From: Pseudomonas fluorescens Q2-87
Lineage (GTDB): Bacteria > Pseudomonadota > Gammaproteobacteria > Pseudomonadales > Pseudomonadaceae
Direction of reading: 5' to 3'
Assembly: GCF_000281895.1 (NCBI RefSeq)
Contig: NZ_CM001558.1
Coordinates: 1-64,000 of the forward strand
DNA: 64,000 nucleotides
How positions within the stretch are numbered: the stretch's first letter is position 1; every line of letters begins with the position of its first letter. A program made the position numbers and the translations under genes. Of this stretch, positions 22,030 to 31,305 are shown one piece after another. Below the pieces are notes generated by a model, which saw nothing but the letters and a program-made list of their open reading frames with translations, was not told the origin of the DNA and searched no databases.

Positions 22030-22069
22030 ATTGGGGGCTGTTGCAGATGCTGTGTTCACGAACACCCGG

Positions 22070-22162
22070 TGTGGGAGCGGGCTTGCTCGCGAAGAGGGCG
22101 GCACATTCAATATTGATTCAAGCTGACCCGCCGCTTTCGCGAGCAAGCCCGCTCCCACAGAG
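22070..22162. repeat. REPIN (inverted REP pair)
   Basis: Two REP units face each other: GTGGGAGCGGGCTTGCTCGC at 22071-22090 and its reverse complement at 22139-22158. They are separated by about 48 bases. The pair would form a long hairpin in RNA, the usual mobile REPIN form. Confidence 0.88.
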
Positions 22163-22222
22163 AGATTGGGGGCAGGAGGCGCAGCCGCCGGGTTGTGCCA
22201 TGTAGATCGCATTCAGCCTTTT

Positions 22223-22265
22223 GGGGCTGCTGCGCAGCCCAGCGGGAGCGAGCTCCCTCGCCACA
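22223..22265. repeat. REP element (GGCGAGGGAGC family, degenerate)
   Basis: GGGGCTGCTGCGCAGCCC is followed by GCGGGAGCGAGCTCCCTCGC. It lies about 100 bases downstream of the sco stop, with two further degenerate fragments nearby (CATTGCCACGAGG, CTCCACCACAAGG). No gene occurs between 21611 and 22362. Confidence 0.75.
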
Positions 22266-22362
22266 ATGGATTTCATTGCCACGAGGAATTTCCCCTGCCA
22301 CTGGAATTCCTCCACCACAAGGAATCGGCATTGCTTAGCTGAGCGGCGTGCCCCTGGAGGCG

Positions 22363-22998
22363 CTATTTGCGCTTGAGCATCTCGGGCAACTGGGCGACCA
22401 GTTTTTGGTTGTTCAACGGCGCGCGGATGAAGCCGCGTTGGGTGCCGTCGGGGCCGATGACGGCGAGGTTGCCGCTGTGGTCGACGGTGTAGTTGGGTTT
22501 GCTAGTGTCGGCTGGAATGAAGGGGATGCTGACGGCGTTGGCGAGTTTCTGCAGATCCTCAACCGATGAAGCCGTCAAACCAATGAACTGCGAATCAAAG
22601 TACCCCAGGTACTGCTTCAACTGCTTGGGCGTGTCGCGGTTCGGGTCGACGCTCACCAGTACGATCTGCAACTTATCCACAGCCTCCTTCGGCAACTCGC
22701 TTTTGATCTGGCGCAGTTGGGCGAGGGTGGTTGGGCAGATGTCCGGGCAGAAGGTGTAGCCGAAGAACAGCAGGCTCCATTTGTCTTTCAACCCGTCCAT
22801 CGCTACCGGCTGGCCGTTCTGGTCGGTCATTTTCACGTCGGGCAGGTTGCGGCTTTGGGGCAGGAGGATGATGCCGGCGTCGATCAGCGCGGTCGGGTCG
22901 CCCTGGCCTTTGCCGGACAGCACTTTGTTGATGGTAAGGCCGAGGATCAATGCGATCACGGCCACGAGAATGAAGACGGTTTTCTGGGTTCGGGTCAT
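22363..22998 (-). CDS. SCO1/SenC copper chaperone for cytochrome oxidase
   Basis: A membrane-anchored periplasmic thioredoxin-fold protein that delivers copper to the CuA centre of CoxB. The 211-residue product has one N-terminal membrane helix, the copper-binding CPDICPTTL (CxxxCP) and the distant His in [12 protein letters not shown]. The ATG at 22998 overlaps the cyoE stop (ATGA). It is the last gene of the leftward oxidase cluster, matching PA0114. A DnaA box lies inside the gene at 22673-22681. Confidence 0.93.
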   Translation of the reverse strand: MTRTQKTVFILVAVIALILGLTINKVLSGKGQGDPTALIDAGIILLPQSRNLPDVKMTDQNGQPVAMDGLKDKWSLLFFGYTFCPDICPTTLAQLRQIKSELPKEAVDKLQIVLVSVDPNRDTPKQLKQYLGYFDSQFIGLTASSVEDLQKLANAVSIPFIPADTSKPNYTVDHSGNLAVIGPDGTQRGFIRAPLNNQKLVAQLPEMLKRK

Positions 22999-23894
22999 AG
23001 GCTCAACAGTAAGTAGTGATCGACAAGCAGGGCGATGAACAGCAGGAACAAGTAGTAAATAGAGTACTTGAAGGTGTTGATCGCGGCATGCGGCCGACTG
23101 CCACGGTACAGCACCACGGCCCATTGCAGGAACCGGGCGCCGAGTACCAGCGCGCACACGAGGTAAAGCAGCCCGCTCATGTGGATCACGAACGGCATCA
23201 GGCTCACCGCCAGCAGCACCAGGGTGTAGAGCAGGATGTGGATCTTGGTGTAGTGCTCGCCGTGGGTCACCGGCAGCATCGGGATGTCTGCCTTGGCGTA
23301 TTCCTCTTTGCGGTGGATCGCCAGGGCCCAGAAATGCGGCGGGGTCCAGGCGAAGATAATCAGCACCAGCAGCAGCGGTTCGGCGCTGACATGACCGGTG
23401 GCGGCCACCCAGCCCAGCAGCGGTGGCGCCGCGCCGGCCAGGCCGCCGATGACGATGTTTTGCGGTGTCGCCCGTTTCAGGAAACCGGTGTAGATCACCG
23501 CGTAACCCAGCAAGGAGGCCAAGGTCAGCCAGGCCGTCAGCGGGTTGGTGAAGGCCAGCAGCAAGGCTTGGCCGGCCACGGCCAGCGCCAGGGCGAAGGT
23601 CAGTGCGGCGGCCGGGGAAACCCGTCCTTCGGCCAGTGGCCGCTTGTGGGTGCGGGCCATGACTGCGTCGATGCGTCGGTCCACCACATGGTTGACCGCC
23701 GCCGCGCCGCCGGCACACAGGGCGATGCCCAGGTTGCCGAACACCAGCACTGTCCACGGCACGCCGGCGCGGGTGGCGAGGAACATGCCGACCAGCGAGG
23801 TGATCAGCATCAGCACCACCACTTTGGGTTTGGTCAGCTCCAGGTAATCGCGCCAGATCGCCCGGCTGTGGCGTTCACCGGTCAAGGTTGCCAT
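22995..23894 (-). CDS. cyoE: Protohaem IX farnesyltransferase (haem O synthase)
   Basis: An integral membrane UbiA-family prenyltransferase that converts haem B to haem O, the precursor of haem A. The 299-residue, multi-helix protein has the Asp-rich motif [20 protein letters not shown], diagnostic of the family, and a second Asp-containing-loop equivalent ([13 protein letters not shown]). It overlaps ctaA by 13 bases and sco by 4 bases, indicating tight coupling. Equivalent to PA0113. Confidence 0.95.
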   Translation of the reverse strand: MATLTGERHSRAIWRDYLELTKPKVVVLMLITSLVGMFLATRAGVPWTVLVFGNLGIALCAGGAAAVNHVVDRRIDAVMARTHKRPLAEGRVSPAAALTFALALAVAGQALLLAFTNPLTAWLTLASLLGYAVIYTGFLKRATPQNIVIGGLAGAAPPLLGWVAATGHVSAEPLLLVLIIFAWTPPHFWALAIHRKEEYAKADIPMLPVTHGEHYTKIHILLYTLVLLAVSLMPFVIHMSGLLYLVCALVLGARFLQWAVVLYRGSRPHAAINTFKYSIYYLFLLFIALLVDHYLLLSL

Positions 23895-24961
23895 GGCATC
23901 TCTCCTTTTATAGTGATGGGGCTGACACCGTGTTTATGCGGGTTGAACCGCCAGCGCAGCGGGACCTGATGCTTGACCCGCACCAGGCTGGTACGGGCGT
24001 GATAGTTGACCAGCACCAAGGTCAGCAACAGCGCGGCGCCCCCGGCGTTGTGAGCCACTGCGACCGGCAGCGGCAAGTGAAACACTACGTTGCTGACCCC
24101 CAAGGTAATTTGTGCCGCCAGTGCGGTGAGGACAAGGCCCGCCAGTCGGGTCATGCCTACGGCCTTCAACTGCCAGGCCAGGCCCAGCAGCACCACGGTC
24201 ACCAGCAACGCGCCGATGCGGTGGGTCAGGTGGATGGCGGTGCGGGCGTCGCTGTCGAGCTGCCCGCCCAGGTAGTTCGGGCCGATGTGTTGGGTGAGGT
24301 GGAAGCCGTTGGCAAAATCGGCCGGTGGCAGCCATTGGCCGTGGCAGGTGGGGAAATCGATGCAGGCCACGGCGGCGTAATTGGAGCTGACCCAACCGCC
24401 CAGGGCGATCTGGCCGATCACCAGCAGCAGCCCGGCCGTGGCCCAGTATTGCAGGCGCTTGGGCACGGTCAACGCCGGCAATACGCCGGACAATCTCAAC
24501 GTGAGCAGGAACAGCAAACTTAACGTCGCGAACCCGCCCAGCAAATGCCCGGTGACAACCTGCGGCCATAGTTTCAGCGTCACGGTCCACATGCCGAACG
24601 CCGCTTGGGCGAAGACCACCACCAGCATAAACAGCGGCAACTTCAACGGCTGGCCGGGACGATGACGGTTCGTCCAGGCCCGCGCGGCCAAGGCGGCAAT
24701 CAATAACGCCAAGGTCCCGGCAAAGTAGCGATGGACCATTTCGTTCCAGCCCTTGTGGGCTTCGACCGGGGCATCGGGAAAATGCAGCTCGGCATGGGCC
24801 AGTTGGGCTTCGCCCTTGGGTACGCTGATAAACCCGTAGCAGCCGGGCCAGTCAGGGCAGCCAAGGCCGGCGTGGGTCAGCCGGGTATAGGCGCCCAGCA
24901 AAACGACGATCAGCGCCAGCAGTGTGGCGAACAGCGCGAGGCGAAATCCAGGTTTGGCCAT
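23882..24961 (-). CDS. ctaA: Haem A synthase (CtaA/COX15)
   Basis: An inner-membrane mono-oxygenase that converts haem O to haem A for the oxidase. The 359-residue protein has about eight helices and conserved His residues in [37 protein letters not shown] and [11 protein letters not shown]. It lies between the PA0111-like gene and cyoE, as in P. aeruginosa. The two Cys in the first loop, conserved in many CtaA proteins, are present. Confidence 0.94.
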   Translation of the reverse strand: MAKPGFRLALFATLLALIVVLLGAYTRLTHAGLGCPDWPGCYGFISVPKGEAQLAHAELHFPDAPVEAHKGWNEMVHRYFAGTLALLIAALAARAWTNRHRPGQPLKLPLFMLVVVFAQAAFGMWTVTLKLWPQVVTGHLLGGFATLSLLFLLTLRLSGVLPALTVPKRLQYWATAGLLLVIGQIALGGWVSSNYAAVACIDFPTCHGQWLPPADFANGFHLTQHIGPNYLGGQLDSDARTAIHLTHRIGALLVTVVLLGLAWQLKAVGMTRLAGLVLTALAAQITLGVSNVVFHLPLPVAVAHNAGGAALLLTLVLVNYHARTSLVRVKHQVPLRWRFNPHKHGVSPITIKGEMPWQP

Positions 24962-24971
24962 GTCGATGCCC

Positions 24972-25565
24972 TCAGCCGATGTTCGACAGTTTCAGCAGAT
25001 GACGCAGGTCGTTGAGCAGATCCTTGCCCTTGACCCGGGCGTCGTAGCGCAGCACCAGGTTGCTATGGGGGTCGATGATCCACAGCTGGGCGCCGCCAGA
25101 ACCCTGGGCGCCCTTCTGATAGGCCGGCACGTCCAGCGGGTAGCGTTGCAGTTGCGGGTATTCGCGTTGCAGCTGGGCTTCGTATTCGCCATCCAGCGGT
25201 TGTGCGATCGCCAGGGCATGGCTGGCGCGACCGGCATCGCGGCCCAGGCCGATTTGCACTTGCCGGGCCAGGTACACCAGTTGCCGGCAATCCACTGAGC
25301 ATTCCTGCGGTGCCGTCACCAATATCTGCCAGCGCTGTTCATCGGCCTCTACGCCGATCTCGGCGCGGGTCTGGCCGTTGCCGATCAGCTCGCCGTGGTA
25401 GCTGCGGCTATCGGGCACCCAGAACTGGAATTTATACATGCCGGTGGCCAGGATCATCGGGCCGACCACCCCGAGCACGATCAACAGCAGTTGCAGACGC
25501 CCTTTGCGACGGCTGCGCGGCGTGTTGGCTTCAGACGTGTTGGTTGGATTCATGGTGTTCCCCAT
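24972..25565 (-). CDS. Conserved membrane-anchored protein of the oxidase cluster (PA0111-like)
   Basis: A 197-residue protein with a basic N-terminus, one membrane helix (LQLLLIVLGVVGPMILATGMY) and an extracytoplasmic domain containing ECSVDCRQLVYLARQ and WIIDPHSNLVLRYD. The latter resembles thioredoxin-fold SCO-type proteins but lacks a clear CxxxC. It always accompanies SURF1 and ctaA in pseudomonads and probably assists oxidase assembly. ATG 25565 has AGGGAGA upstream; ATG 25553 is an alternative. It overlaps the end of the SURF1 gene by 35 bases. Confidence 0.85.
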   Translation of the reverse strand: MGNTMNPTNTSEANTPRSRRKGRLQLLLIVLGVVGPMILATGMYKFQFWVPDSRSYHGELIGNGQTRAEIGVEADEQRWQILVTAPQECSVDCRQLVYLARQVQIGLGRDAGRASHALAIAQPLDGEYEAQLQREYPQLQRYPLDVPAYQKGAQGSGGAQLWIIDPHSNLVLRYDARVKGKDLLNDLRHLLKLSNIG

Positions 25566-26268
25566 GCTGTCTCCCTGCGTTGTGCCATCCGAGATAAAGG
25601 AAAAGGCCAAACAGCGCCGCCGCCATGGCGAACCACTGCACGGCATAACCGAGGTGTTTTTCCGGCCCCATGCTCACCACCGGCCAATCGGTCCGGTAGG
25701 CGCCAGGGCCGCTTTGTTGCCGTAGTTCGTAGGTAAAACCGCTGCGGCCCAGTTCGGTCCAGAGTTTGTTCGGTTCGATGGCGGTGACCACGCGGGGCCA
25801 GGGCGCGCCCGCCGGGTCGGCGTGGAGCTGGAAGGTTGCGCCGGGGGCCACATAGACCCAGGCCTCGAGGCTCAAGGGCTGCTCCGGGGTGCTGAAGACC
25901 GGTGGGGTGCGGCGGTCGGGCCAGGGCAGCCAACCCCGGTTGACCAGCAGCCACAGGCCACTTGCCGAGTCGATAAAGGGCTGGAGCAATTCGACGCCGA
26001 CCTTGCCGTCGTGCTGGCGGTTATCCAGCAAAACGCTGTGCTCGGCGTCGAACTGGCCGTGCAGGCTCACCGGCCGGAAGGCGGGGTCTGTGGTGTGTTG
26101 CAGCTCGGTGCTGTCCATCAGCGGCGCCACGCGGCGCTCGGCGTAAGTGTCCATGAGCACGCGCTTCTGTTCGCCCCGGCTCAGCTGCCAGAACCCCAGG
26201 CACACCATCACCGGCACCAGGATGGCGACCACCAGCGATGGCACGATCCCCGGCCGGAAGTGTTTCAT
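25531..26268 (-). CDS. SURF1-family cytochrome oxidase assembly protein
   Basis: SURF1 proteins help insert haem A into subunit I. The 245-residue product has the classic two-helix layout: an N-terminal helix ending GFWQLSRGEQKR, a periplasmic domain with LLVNRGWLPWP, and a C-terminal helix preceded by GYAVQWFAMAAALF. ATG 26268 gives MKHFRPGIVPSLV; the longer in-frame extension would run into the divergent DUF2909 promoter. Equivalent to PA0110. Confidence 0.93.
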   Translation of the reverse strand: MKHFRPGIVPSLVVAILVPVMVCLGFWQLSRGEQKRVLMDTYAERRVAPLMDSTELQHTTDPAFRPVSLHGQFDAEHSVLLDNRQHDGKVGVELLQPFIDSASGLWLLVNRGWLPWPDRRTPPVFSTPEQPLSLEAWVYVAPGATFQLHADPAGAPWPRVVTAIEPNKLWTELGRSGFTYELRQQSGPGAYRTDWPVVSMGPEKHLGYAVQWFAMAAALFGLFLYLGWHNAGRQHGEHHESNQHV

Positions 26269-26338
26269 GGCGCCGTCCGAAAGCCGTCGAACGGGGTAGC
26301 TATACTCACGTGCATCACGTCCCCCCGGAGCGTTTCTC

Positions 26339-26542
26339 ATGCTAAAAGCAGCCATCGTCCTGATGCTGATTGCCACGATTGCGAGCCTTTTCAGCGGCCT
26401 GTTTTTTTTGGTCAAGGACGACAGCGATTCCAATCGCCTGCTCACCGCCCTGGCGGTCCGGGTCAGTCTGGCCGCCGTCACCGTCGGCTTGATCGCCTGG
26501 GGTTTTTTCAGCGGCCAGTTGGTGTCCCACGCGCCTTGGTAG
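26339..26542 (+). CDS. DUF2909 twin-transmembrane protein
   Basis: A 67-residue protein with two membrane helices joined by a short polar loop (VKDDSDSNRLL). This family is encoded in cytochrome oxidase clusters across beta- and gamma-proteobacteria. It is the only rightward gene in the cluster, set between coxC and SURF1 as PA0109 is. A role in oxidase assembly is inferred from context only. Confidence 0.85.
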   Translation: MLKAAIVLMLIATIASLFSGLFFLVKDDSDSNRLLTALAVRVSLAAVTVGLIAWGFFSGQLVSHAPW

Positions 26543-26550
26543 CGATGGCT

Positions 26551-27438
26551 TTAGAGCACGTAGACGAAGACGAACAAGCCGATCCACACCACATCGACGA
26601 AGTGCCAGTACCAGCTCGCGGCCTCGAAGCCGAACTGGTGCTCGTTGTCGAAGTGCCCGCGCATGATCCGCATCAGCATCACGAACAAGATGATCGTGCC
26701 GATGGTGACGTGAGCGCCGTGAAAGCCCGTGAGCATGAAGAACGTCGCGCCGTAGACGCCGGAACCCAGGGTCAGGCCCAGTTCCTTGTAGGCGTGGATG
26801 TATTCTTCAGCCTGGAAAGTCAGGAAGGCGCAACCGAGCAGCACGGTGATCGCCAGCCAGAGTTTCAACGCGCCGCGATGGCCTTTTTTCAGCGCGTGGT
26901 GGGCGATGGTGACGGTGACGCTGGAACTGACCAGCAGCACGGTGTTGAGCAGCGGCAGGCCCCAGGGGCTGATGACGTCCTTGGGCGCTGGGAAGAGTTT
27001 CGGGTCGGGGTTGTGAAGCAAGGGCCAGGCGAATTCGAAGGTCGGCCAGAGCATGTGGGAGATGCCCTTGGTGCCTTCCCCCGCCAGGCCTGGCGCTGAC
27101 ACATGGCGCACATAAAACAACGCGCCGAAAAACGCGATGAAGAACATCACTTCGGAAAAGATGAACCAGCTCATGCCCCAGCGGAACGAGCGGTCGAGCT
27201 GTGGGCTGTAGAGCCCGGCGCGACTTTCCTTGATCACCGCGCCGAACCAGCCGAACAGCATGTAGGCCACCAGCAGGCCGCCGACGAAAAAGATCAGCGG
27301 GCCGTGGGATTCCGGGCGCGCCGCCTTCAGGTCGTTGAACCAGGTCGCCAGGCCATACACCGTGACGAACATCCCGACCGTGGCGATGATCGGCCATTTG
27401 CTCTGGGCCGGAACGTAATAGTGCTCATGAGTTGCCAT
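26551..27438 (-). CDS. coxC: Cytochrome c oxidase subunit III
   Basis: A 295-residue polytopic subunit III of the aa3/caa3 oxidase. It has seven predicted helices and conserved segments such as MSWFIFSEVMFFIAFF and the C-terminal TGFHGAHVTIG and FEAASWYWHFVDVVWIGLF. It stabilises the complex and the proton uptake path. It ends nine bases from the stop of the convergent DUF2909 gene. Equivalent to PA0108. Confidence 0.97.
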   Translation of the reverse strand: MATHEHYYVPAQSKWPIIATVGMFVTVYGLATWFNDLKAARPESHGPLIFFVGGLLVAYMLFGWFGAVIKESRAGLYSPQLDRSFRWGMSWFIFSEVMFFIAFFGALFYVRHVSAPGLAGEGTKGISHMLWPTFEFAWPLLHNPDPKLFPAPKDVISPWGLPLLNTVLLVSSSVTVTIAHHALKKGHRGALKLWLAITVLLGCAFLTFQAEEYIHAYKELGLTLGSGVYGATFFMLTGFHGAHVTIGTIILFVMLMRIMRGHFDNEHQFGFEAASWYWHFVDVVWIGLFVFVYVL

Positions 27439-27462
27439 TTATTGTTCTCCTTATCGGGCACG

Positions 27463-28014
27463 CTATCGGTCAGTGTTTACAGCCACCGGTGGATGACGAG
27501 CGGTGATATCGAACAGCGTGTAGGACAGCGTCAGGTGCTTCACTTCCTTGGGCATGTCCCGGTCGACGATGAAGCGCATGGGCATTTCGATGCGTTCGCC
27601 GGGTTGCAGCACTTGCTGGGTAAAACAAAAACATTCGGTCTTGTGGAAATACGACGCCGCCGTGCTGGGCGAAATACTCGGGACCGCCTGGGCGCTCATC
27701 GGCCGGTTGGTGGGGTTGTGGGCAACGAAAATCATCTCGTTGACCGCCCCAGGCTTGACCACCAGTTGGTCGCCCTTGGGGTAGAAATCCCAGACCATGT
27801 CCACCGCATTGGTCGACAGGAACTGCACGCGCACCTGCCGCGATTCATCAACGGTCTGCTCCCCCTCGTACTGCCCGGCGGTCTTGCCATTGATGCCGAA
27901 CGCCTTGCACATCACGTCGTAGATCGGCACCAGGGCAAACCCGAAGATGAACATGGCCACCACCACCAGCAGCAGGCGGGTGACCAGTTTTTTCATCGAG
28001 ATTGAGTCAGCCAT
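27463..28014 (-). CDS. ctaG: Cytochrome c oxidase assembly protein CtaG/Cox11
   Basis: A copper chaperone that delivers copper to CuB in subunit I. The 183-residue protein has one N-terminal membrane helix, then a periplasmic immunoglobulin-like domain with the copper motif CFCFTQQVLQPGE. ATG 28014 gives MADSISMKKLVTRL. Upstream in-frame codons would read through a REPIN and are rejected. It lies between coxA and coxC, as PA0107 does. Confidence 0.95.
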   Translation of the reverse strand: MADSISMKKLVTRLLLVVVAMFIFGFALVPIYDVMCKAFGINGKTAGQYEGEQTVDESRQVRVQFLSTNAVDMVWDFYPKGDQLVVKPGAVNEMIFVAHNPTNRPMSAQAVPSISPSTAASYFHKTECFCFTQQVLQPGERIEMPMRFIVDRDMPKEVKHLTLSYTLFDITARHPPVAVNTDR

Positions 28015-28039
28015 GGTTACAGCCTCTTGCACCGAACCC

Positions 28040-28128
28040 TGTGGGAGCGGGCTTGCTCGCGAAGAACGATGACGCGGTGTTTCTGTCAGACCGCATCGCC
28101 TGATTCGCGAGCAAGCCCGCTCCCACAC
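28040..28128. repeat. REPIN inside the cox operon
   Basis: Two inverted copies of the GTGGGAGCGGGCTTGCTCGC REP (28041-28060 and 28105-28125) face each other about 45 bases apart, filling nearly all the space between the coxA stop and the ctaG start. In mRNA they would form a strong stem-loop just after coxA. Confidence 0.88.
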
Positions 28129-29721
28129 TCATTTCACTTCCGGCGGCGTGGTAAAGGTGTGATACGGCGCCGGCGACGGCACGCTCCACTCCAGGCCTTC
28201 AGCCCCATCCCACGGTTTGGCCGGTGCGGGTGGGCCGCCACGGATGGTTTTGATCACGATGAACAGGAAGAAGATCTGCGTGGTGCCGAACATGAACGCA
28301 CCGATGGACGAGACCATGTTGAAGTCGGCGAACTGCAGGTTGTAGTCGGGGATCCGCCGGGGCATGCCCGCCAGGCCGACGAAGTGCATCGGGAAAAAGG
28401 CCATGTTCATGCCGACGAACGACAGCCAGAAGTGCAGCTTGCCGAGGGTTTCGTCATACATGTGGCCGGTCCATTTCGGCAGCCAGTAGTAGGCCGAGGC
28501 GAAGATGCCGAAGATCGCGCCAGGCACCAGCACGTAGTGGAAGTGCGCCACCACGAAGTAGGTGTCCTGGTACTGGAAGTCCGCCGGCGCGATGGCGAGC
28601 ATCAACCCGGAGAAACCGCCGATGGAAAACAGGATCACGAACGCCACGGCAAACAGCATCGGCGTCTCGAAGGTCAGCGAGCCTTGCCACATAGTGCTGG
28701 CCCAGTTGAACACCTTCACCCCGGTGGGCACGGCGATCAGCAGGGTGGCGTACATGAAGAACAGCTCGCCCACCAGCGGAATGCCCACCACGAACATGTG
28801 GTGCGCCCAGACGATGAACGACAGGAACGCAATGGCGGCCGTGGCGTAGACCATCGAGGTGTAGCCGAACAGCGGCTTGCGGGAGAACGCCGGGATGATC
28901 GAGCTGACGGCGCCGAAGGCCGGCAGGATCATGATGTACACCTCGGGGTGGCCGAAGAACCAGAACACATGCTGGAACAATACTGGGTCACCGCCGCCGG
29001 CAGCGCTGAAGAAGCTGGTGCCGAAGTGGATGTCCATCAGCATCATCGTCACGCAGCCAGCCAGTACTGGCATCACCGCGATCAGCAGGAACGCGGTGAT
29101 CAGCCAGGTCCAGACGAACAGCGGCATTTTCATCAGGGTCATGCCGGGGGCGCGCAGGTTGAGGATGGTGGCGATCACGTTGATCGCGCCCATGATCGAA
29201 CTGATGCCCATCAGGTGGATCGCAAAGATGAAGAACGTCACGCTTTCCGGCGCATAGGTGGTGGACAGCGGCGCGTAGAACGTCCAGCCGAAGTTCGGTC
29301 CGCCGCCCGGTGTGAACAACGTGGACACCAGCAGCAGGAACGCCGCCGGCAACAGCCAGAAGCTGAAGTTGTTCATGCGTGGCAGGGCCATGTCCGGCGC
29401 GCCGATCATCAGCGGGATCATCCAGTTGGCGAGGCCGACGAACGCTGGCATCACCGCGCCGAAGACCATCACCAGGCCATGCATGGTGGTCATCTGGTTG
29501 AAGAATGCCGGCTCCACGATCTGCAGCCCGGGCTGGAACAGCTCGGCGCGAATCACCATGGCGAACGAGCCGCCCAGCAGGAACATGGAGAACGCGAACC
29601 ACAGGTACAGCGTGCCGATGTCCTTGTGGTTGGTGGTCAGTACCCAGCGCATCAGGCCCTTGGCGGGGCCGTGGGCGTGGTCGGCGCCGGCATGGCCGTG
29701 GTCATCGATCACAGCACTCAT
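28129..29721 (-). CDS. coxA: Cytochrome c oxidase subunit I
   Basis: The catalytic haem-copper subunit, 530 residues and 12 helices. It has TTNHKDIGTLYLWF at helix I, MHGLVMVFG (low-spin haem His), WFFGHPEVYIMILP (CuB His and cross-linked Tyr), AHHMFVVG (two CuB His) and VVAHFHYVLVPGA (both haem ligands). All key ligands are intact. ATG 29721 gives the family N-terminus; a 23-residue longer in-frame start is not supported. Equivalent to PA0106. Confidence 0.98.
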   Translation of the reverse strand: MSAVIDDHGHAGADHAHGPAKGLMRWVLTTNHKDIGTLYLWFAFSMFLLGGSFAMVIRAELFQPGLQIVEPAFFNQMTTMHGLVMVFGAVMPAFVGLANWMIPLMIGAPDMALPRMNNFSFWLLPAAFLLLVSTLFTPGGGPNFGWTFYAPLSTTYAPESVTFFIFAIHLMGISSIMGAINVIATILNLRAPGMTLMKMPLFVWTWLITAFLLIAVMPVLAGCVTMMLMDIHFGTSFFSAAGGGDPVLFQHVFWFFGHPEVYIMILPAFGAVSSIIPAFSRKPLFGYTSMVYATAAIAFLSFIVWAHHMFVVGIPLVGELFFMYATLLIAVPTGVKVFNWASTMWQGSLTFETPMLFAVAFVILFSIGGFSGLMLAIAPADFQYQDTYFVVAHFHYVLVPGAIFGIFASAYYWLPKWTGHMYDETLGKLHFWLSFVGMNMAFFPMHFVGLAGMPRRIPDYNLQFADFNMVSSIGAFMFGTTQIFFLFIVIKTIRGGPPAPAKPWDGAEGLEWSVPSPAPYHTFTTPPEVK

Positions 29722-29803
29722 GTCCTGTCTCCTTCGAGCGAGTGGGCTGGACGGCGCGGGGCGGTGAGCCCCGACCGGTTGCGGGAACACGCGTCAGGCC
29801 GGC

Positions 29804-30931
29804 TCATTTGCTTTCTGCCTGTTTGAGTTCCAGCACTTCTTTAGGCGTCACCATGTCGCCCTTGTTGTTGCCCCAGGCGTTGCGTTCATAGGTCACGACC
29901 GCGGCAATATCGACTTCCGACAATTGTTTGCCGAACGCGGCCATGGCGGTGCCCGGCTTGCCGTGGAAGACAAGGCTCAGGTGATCGGCTTTTGGCCCGG
30001 TGGCGATTTTCGAGCCCTTGAGGGCCGGGAACATCGGCGGCAGGCCCTGGCCTTCGGCCTGGTGACAGGCCACGCAGGTGGTGTGGTAGATCTTGTCGCC
30101 ACGTTCCTTGAGCTCATCAAGGGTCCATTCCTTGCTGGTCAGCTCTTTAAGCTGCGCGGCTTCGGCCTTGCGTTCGCCCAGCCATTTTTCATAGTCGGGC
30201 TTGCTCTTGACCTCCACCACGATGGGCATGAAACCGTGGTCCTTGCCGCACAGTTCGGCGCATTGGCCGCGGTAGATGCCGGGCTTGTCGACGCGGGTCC
30301 AGGCTTCGTTGACGAACCCGGGAATCGCATCGCGCTTGACCGCGAAGGCCGGCACCCACCAGGAGTGGATCACGTCGGCCGAGGTCACCAGAAAGCGCAC
30401 TTTGGCATCGACCGGCAGCACCAGCGGCTTGTCGACTTCCAGCAGGTAGTGCTCGCCCTTGGCGCTCTGGTTATGGATCTGTTCGGCGGGCGTGGCGAGG
30501 TTGCTGAAGAACTCGACGTCCTGGCCCAGGTACTTGTAGTGCCACTTCCATTGATAGCCGGTGACCTGGATATCGATGTCCGACTCGCTGGAGTCGTACA
30601 TCTTGATCAGGGTGGCGGTGGCAGGAATCGCCATCAGCACCAGGATCAGGAAGGGCACGATGGTCCAGAGGATTTCGACGCGGGTGTTTTCGTGGAAATG
30701 CGCGGCATTTTGGCCGGTTGAGCGGCGATGCATCATCATCGACCAGAACATGGCGCCGAAGACGATGATGCCGATGACCACACAGATCCAGAAAATGGTC
30801 ATGTGCAAGTCGAACACTGCATTGCTGATCTGTGTCGCTCCAGGCGCCATATTCACAGTCCAGGCCGCTTGTGCCTGACTGAAAATCGACCACAACAGGA
30901 GGCCCATCCATACGTGTGGATGTCGCGTCAT
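29804..30931 (-). CDS. coxB: Cytochrome c oxidase subunit II with fused cytochrome c domain (caa3 type)
   Basis: The 375-residue electron-entry subunit. A signal peptide and two membrane helices precede the cupredoxin domain, whose CuA ligands are visible in GQCAELCGKDHGFM. A C-terminal cytochrome c domain follows with CVACH and a Met in AFGKQLSE-adjacent GTAMAAFG. The fused haem c makes this a caa3-type oxidase accepting electrons from cytochrome c. It is the first gene of the leftward cluster; its promoter should lie between 30932 and 31305. In P. aeruginosa this oxidase is used under starvation and depends on RpoS. Confidence 0.97.
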   Translation of the reverse strand: MTRHPHVWMGLLLWSIFSQAQAAWTVNMAPGATQISNAVFDLHMTIFWICVVIGIIVFGAMFWSMMMHRRSTGQNAAHFHENTRVEILWTIVPFLILVLMAIPATATLIKMYDSSESDIDIQVTGYQWKWHYKYLGQDVEFFSNLATPAEQIHNQSAKGEHYLLEVDKPLVLPVDAKVRFLVTSADVIHSWWVPAFAVKRDAIPGFVNEAWTRVDKPGIYRGQCAELCGKDHGFMPIVVEVKSKPDYEKWLGERKAEAAQLKELTSKEWTLDELKERGDKIYHTTCVACHQAEGQGLPPMFPALKGSKIATGPKADHLSLVFHGKPGTAMAAFGKQLSEVDIAAVVTYERNAWGNNKGDMVTPKEVLELKQAESK

Positions 30932-31305
30932 TGCGGGTTCCCCTTATCGTTCTTGTTATCCCGTAGGCGTAAAGCCTGCGGCAAGGGATCGGCTACTTCA
31001 GACTACCAACTTGACTCGCCGCGCCTTGCTGCACATGCAATCGGGTGTCATCAGCTAACTCCATTCAAAACCGAGTATAGACAGCGACTGCAACCTCGCA
31101 ACGCGATGGCGTAAATCGTTTGAAACAGACAGGGCTTGCGCTAGAGCCCGCGAATGGAGAAGGATGCGACCTGAGTGATGGCAAACCGATATAACCTGCT
31201 GCGCATCAAGGAAGAGACGGTTATGAAAAATAGGTCTTAGGAGTGTTTTTGCGCCAGCTAAGTTATGTCTTTCCTATTTCCTTTGCCTTGTTCCCTGGAG
31301 TTGTC
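30932..31305. promoter_or_regulatory. Divergent intergenic region between coxB and a conserved small gene
   Basis: A 374-base region that should hold the promoter of the oxidase cluster and that of the rightward gene. I do not recognise a regulator site. A 20-codon frame starts at ATG 31178 and ends at 31240, but has no good ribosome-binding site and no recognisable product. Confidence 0.45.

Noticed and set aside
31178..31240. 20-codon frame upstream of the PA0104-like gene
   Set aside because: Too short, no good ribosome-binding site, no known family.
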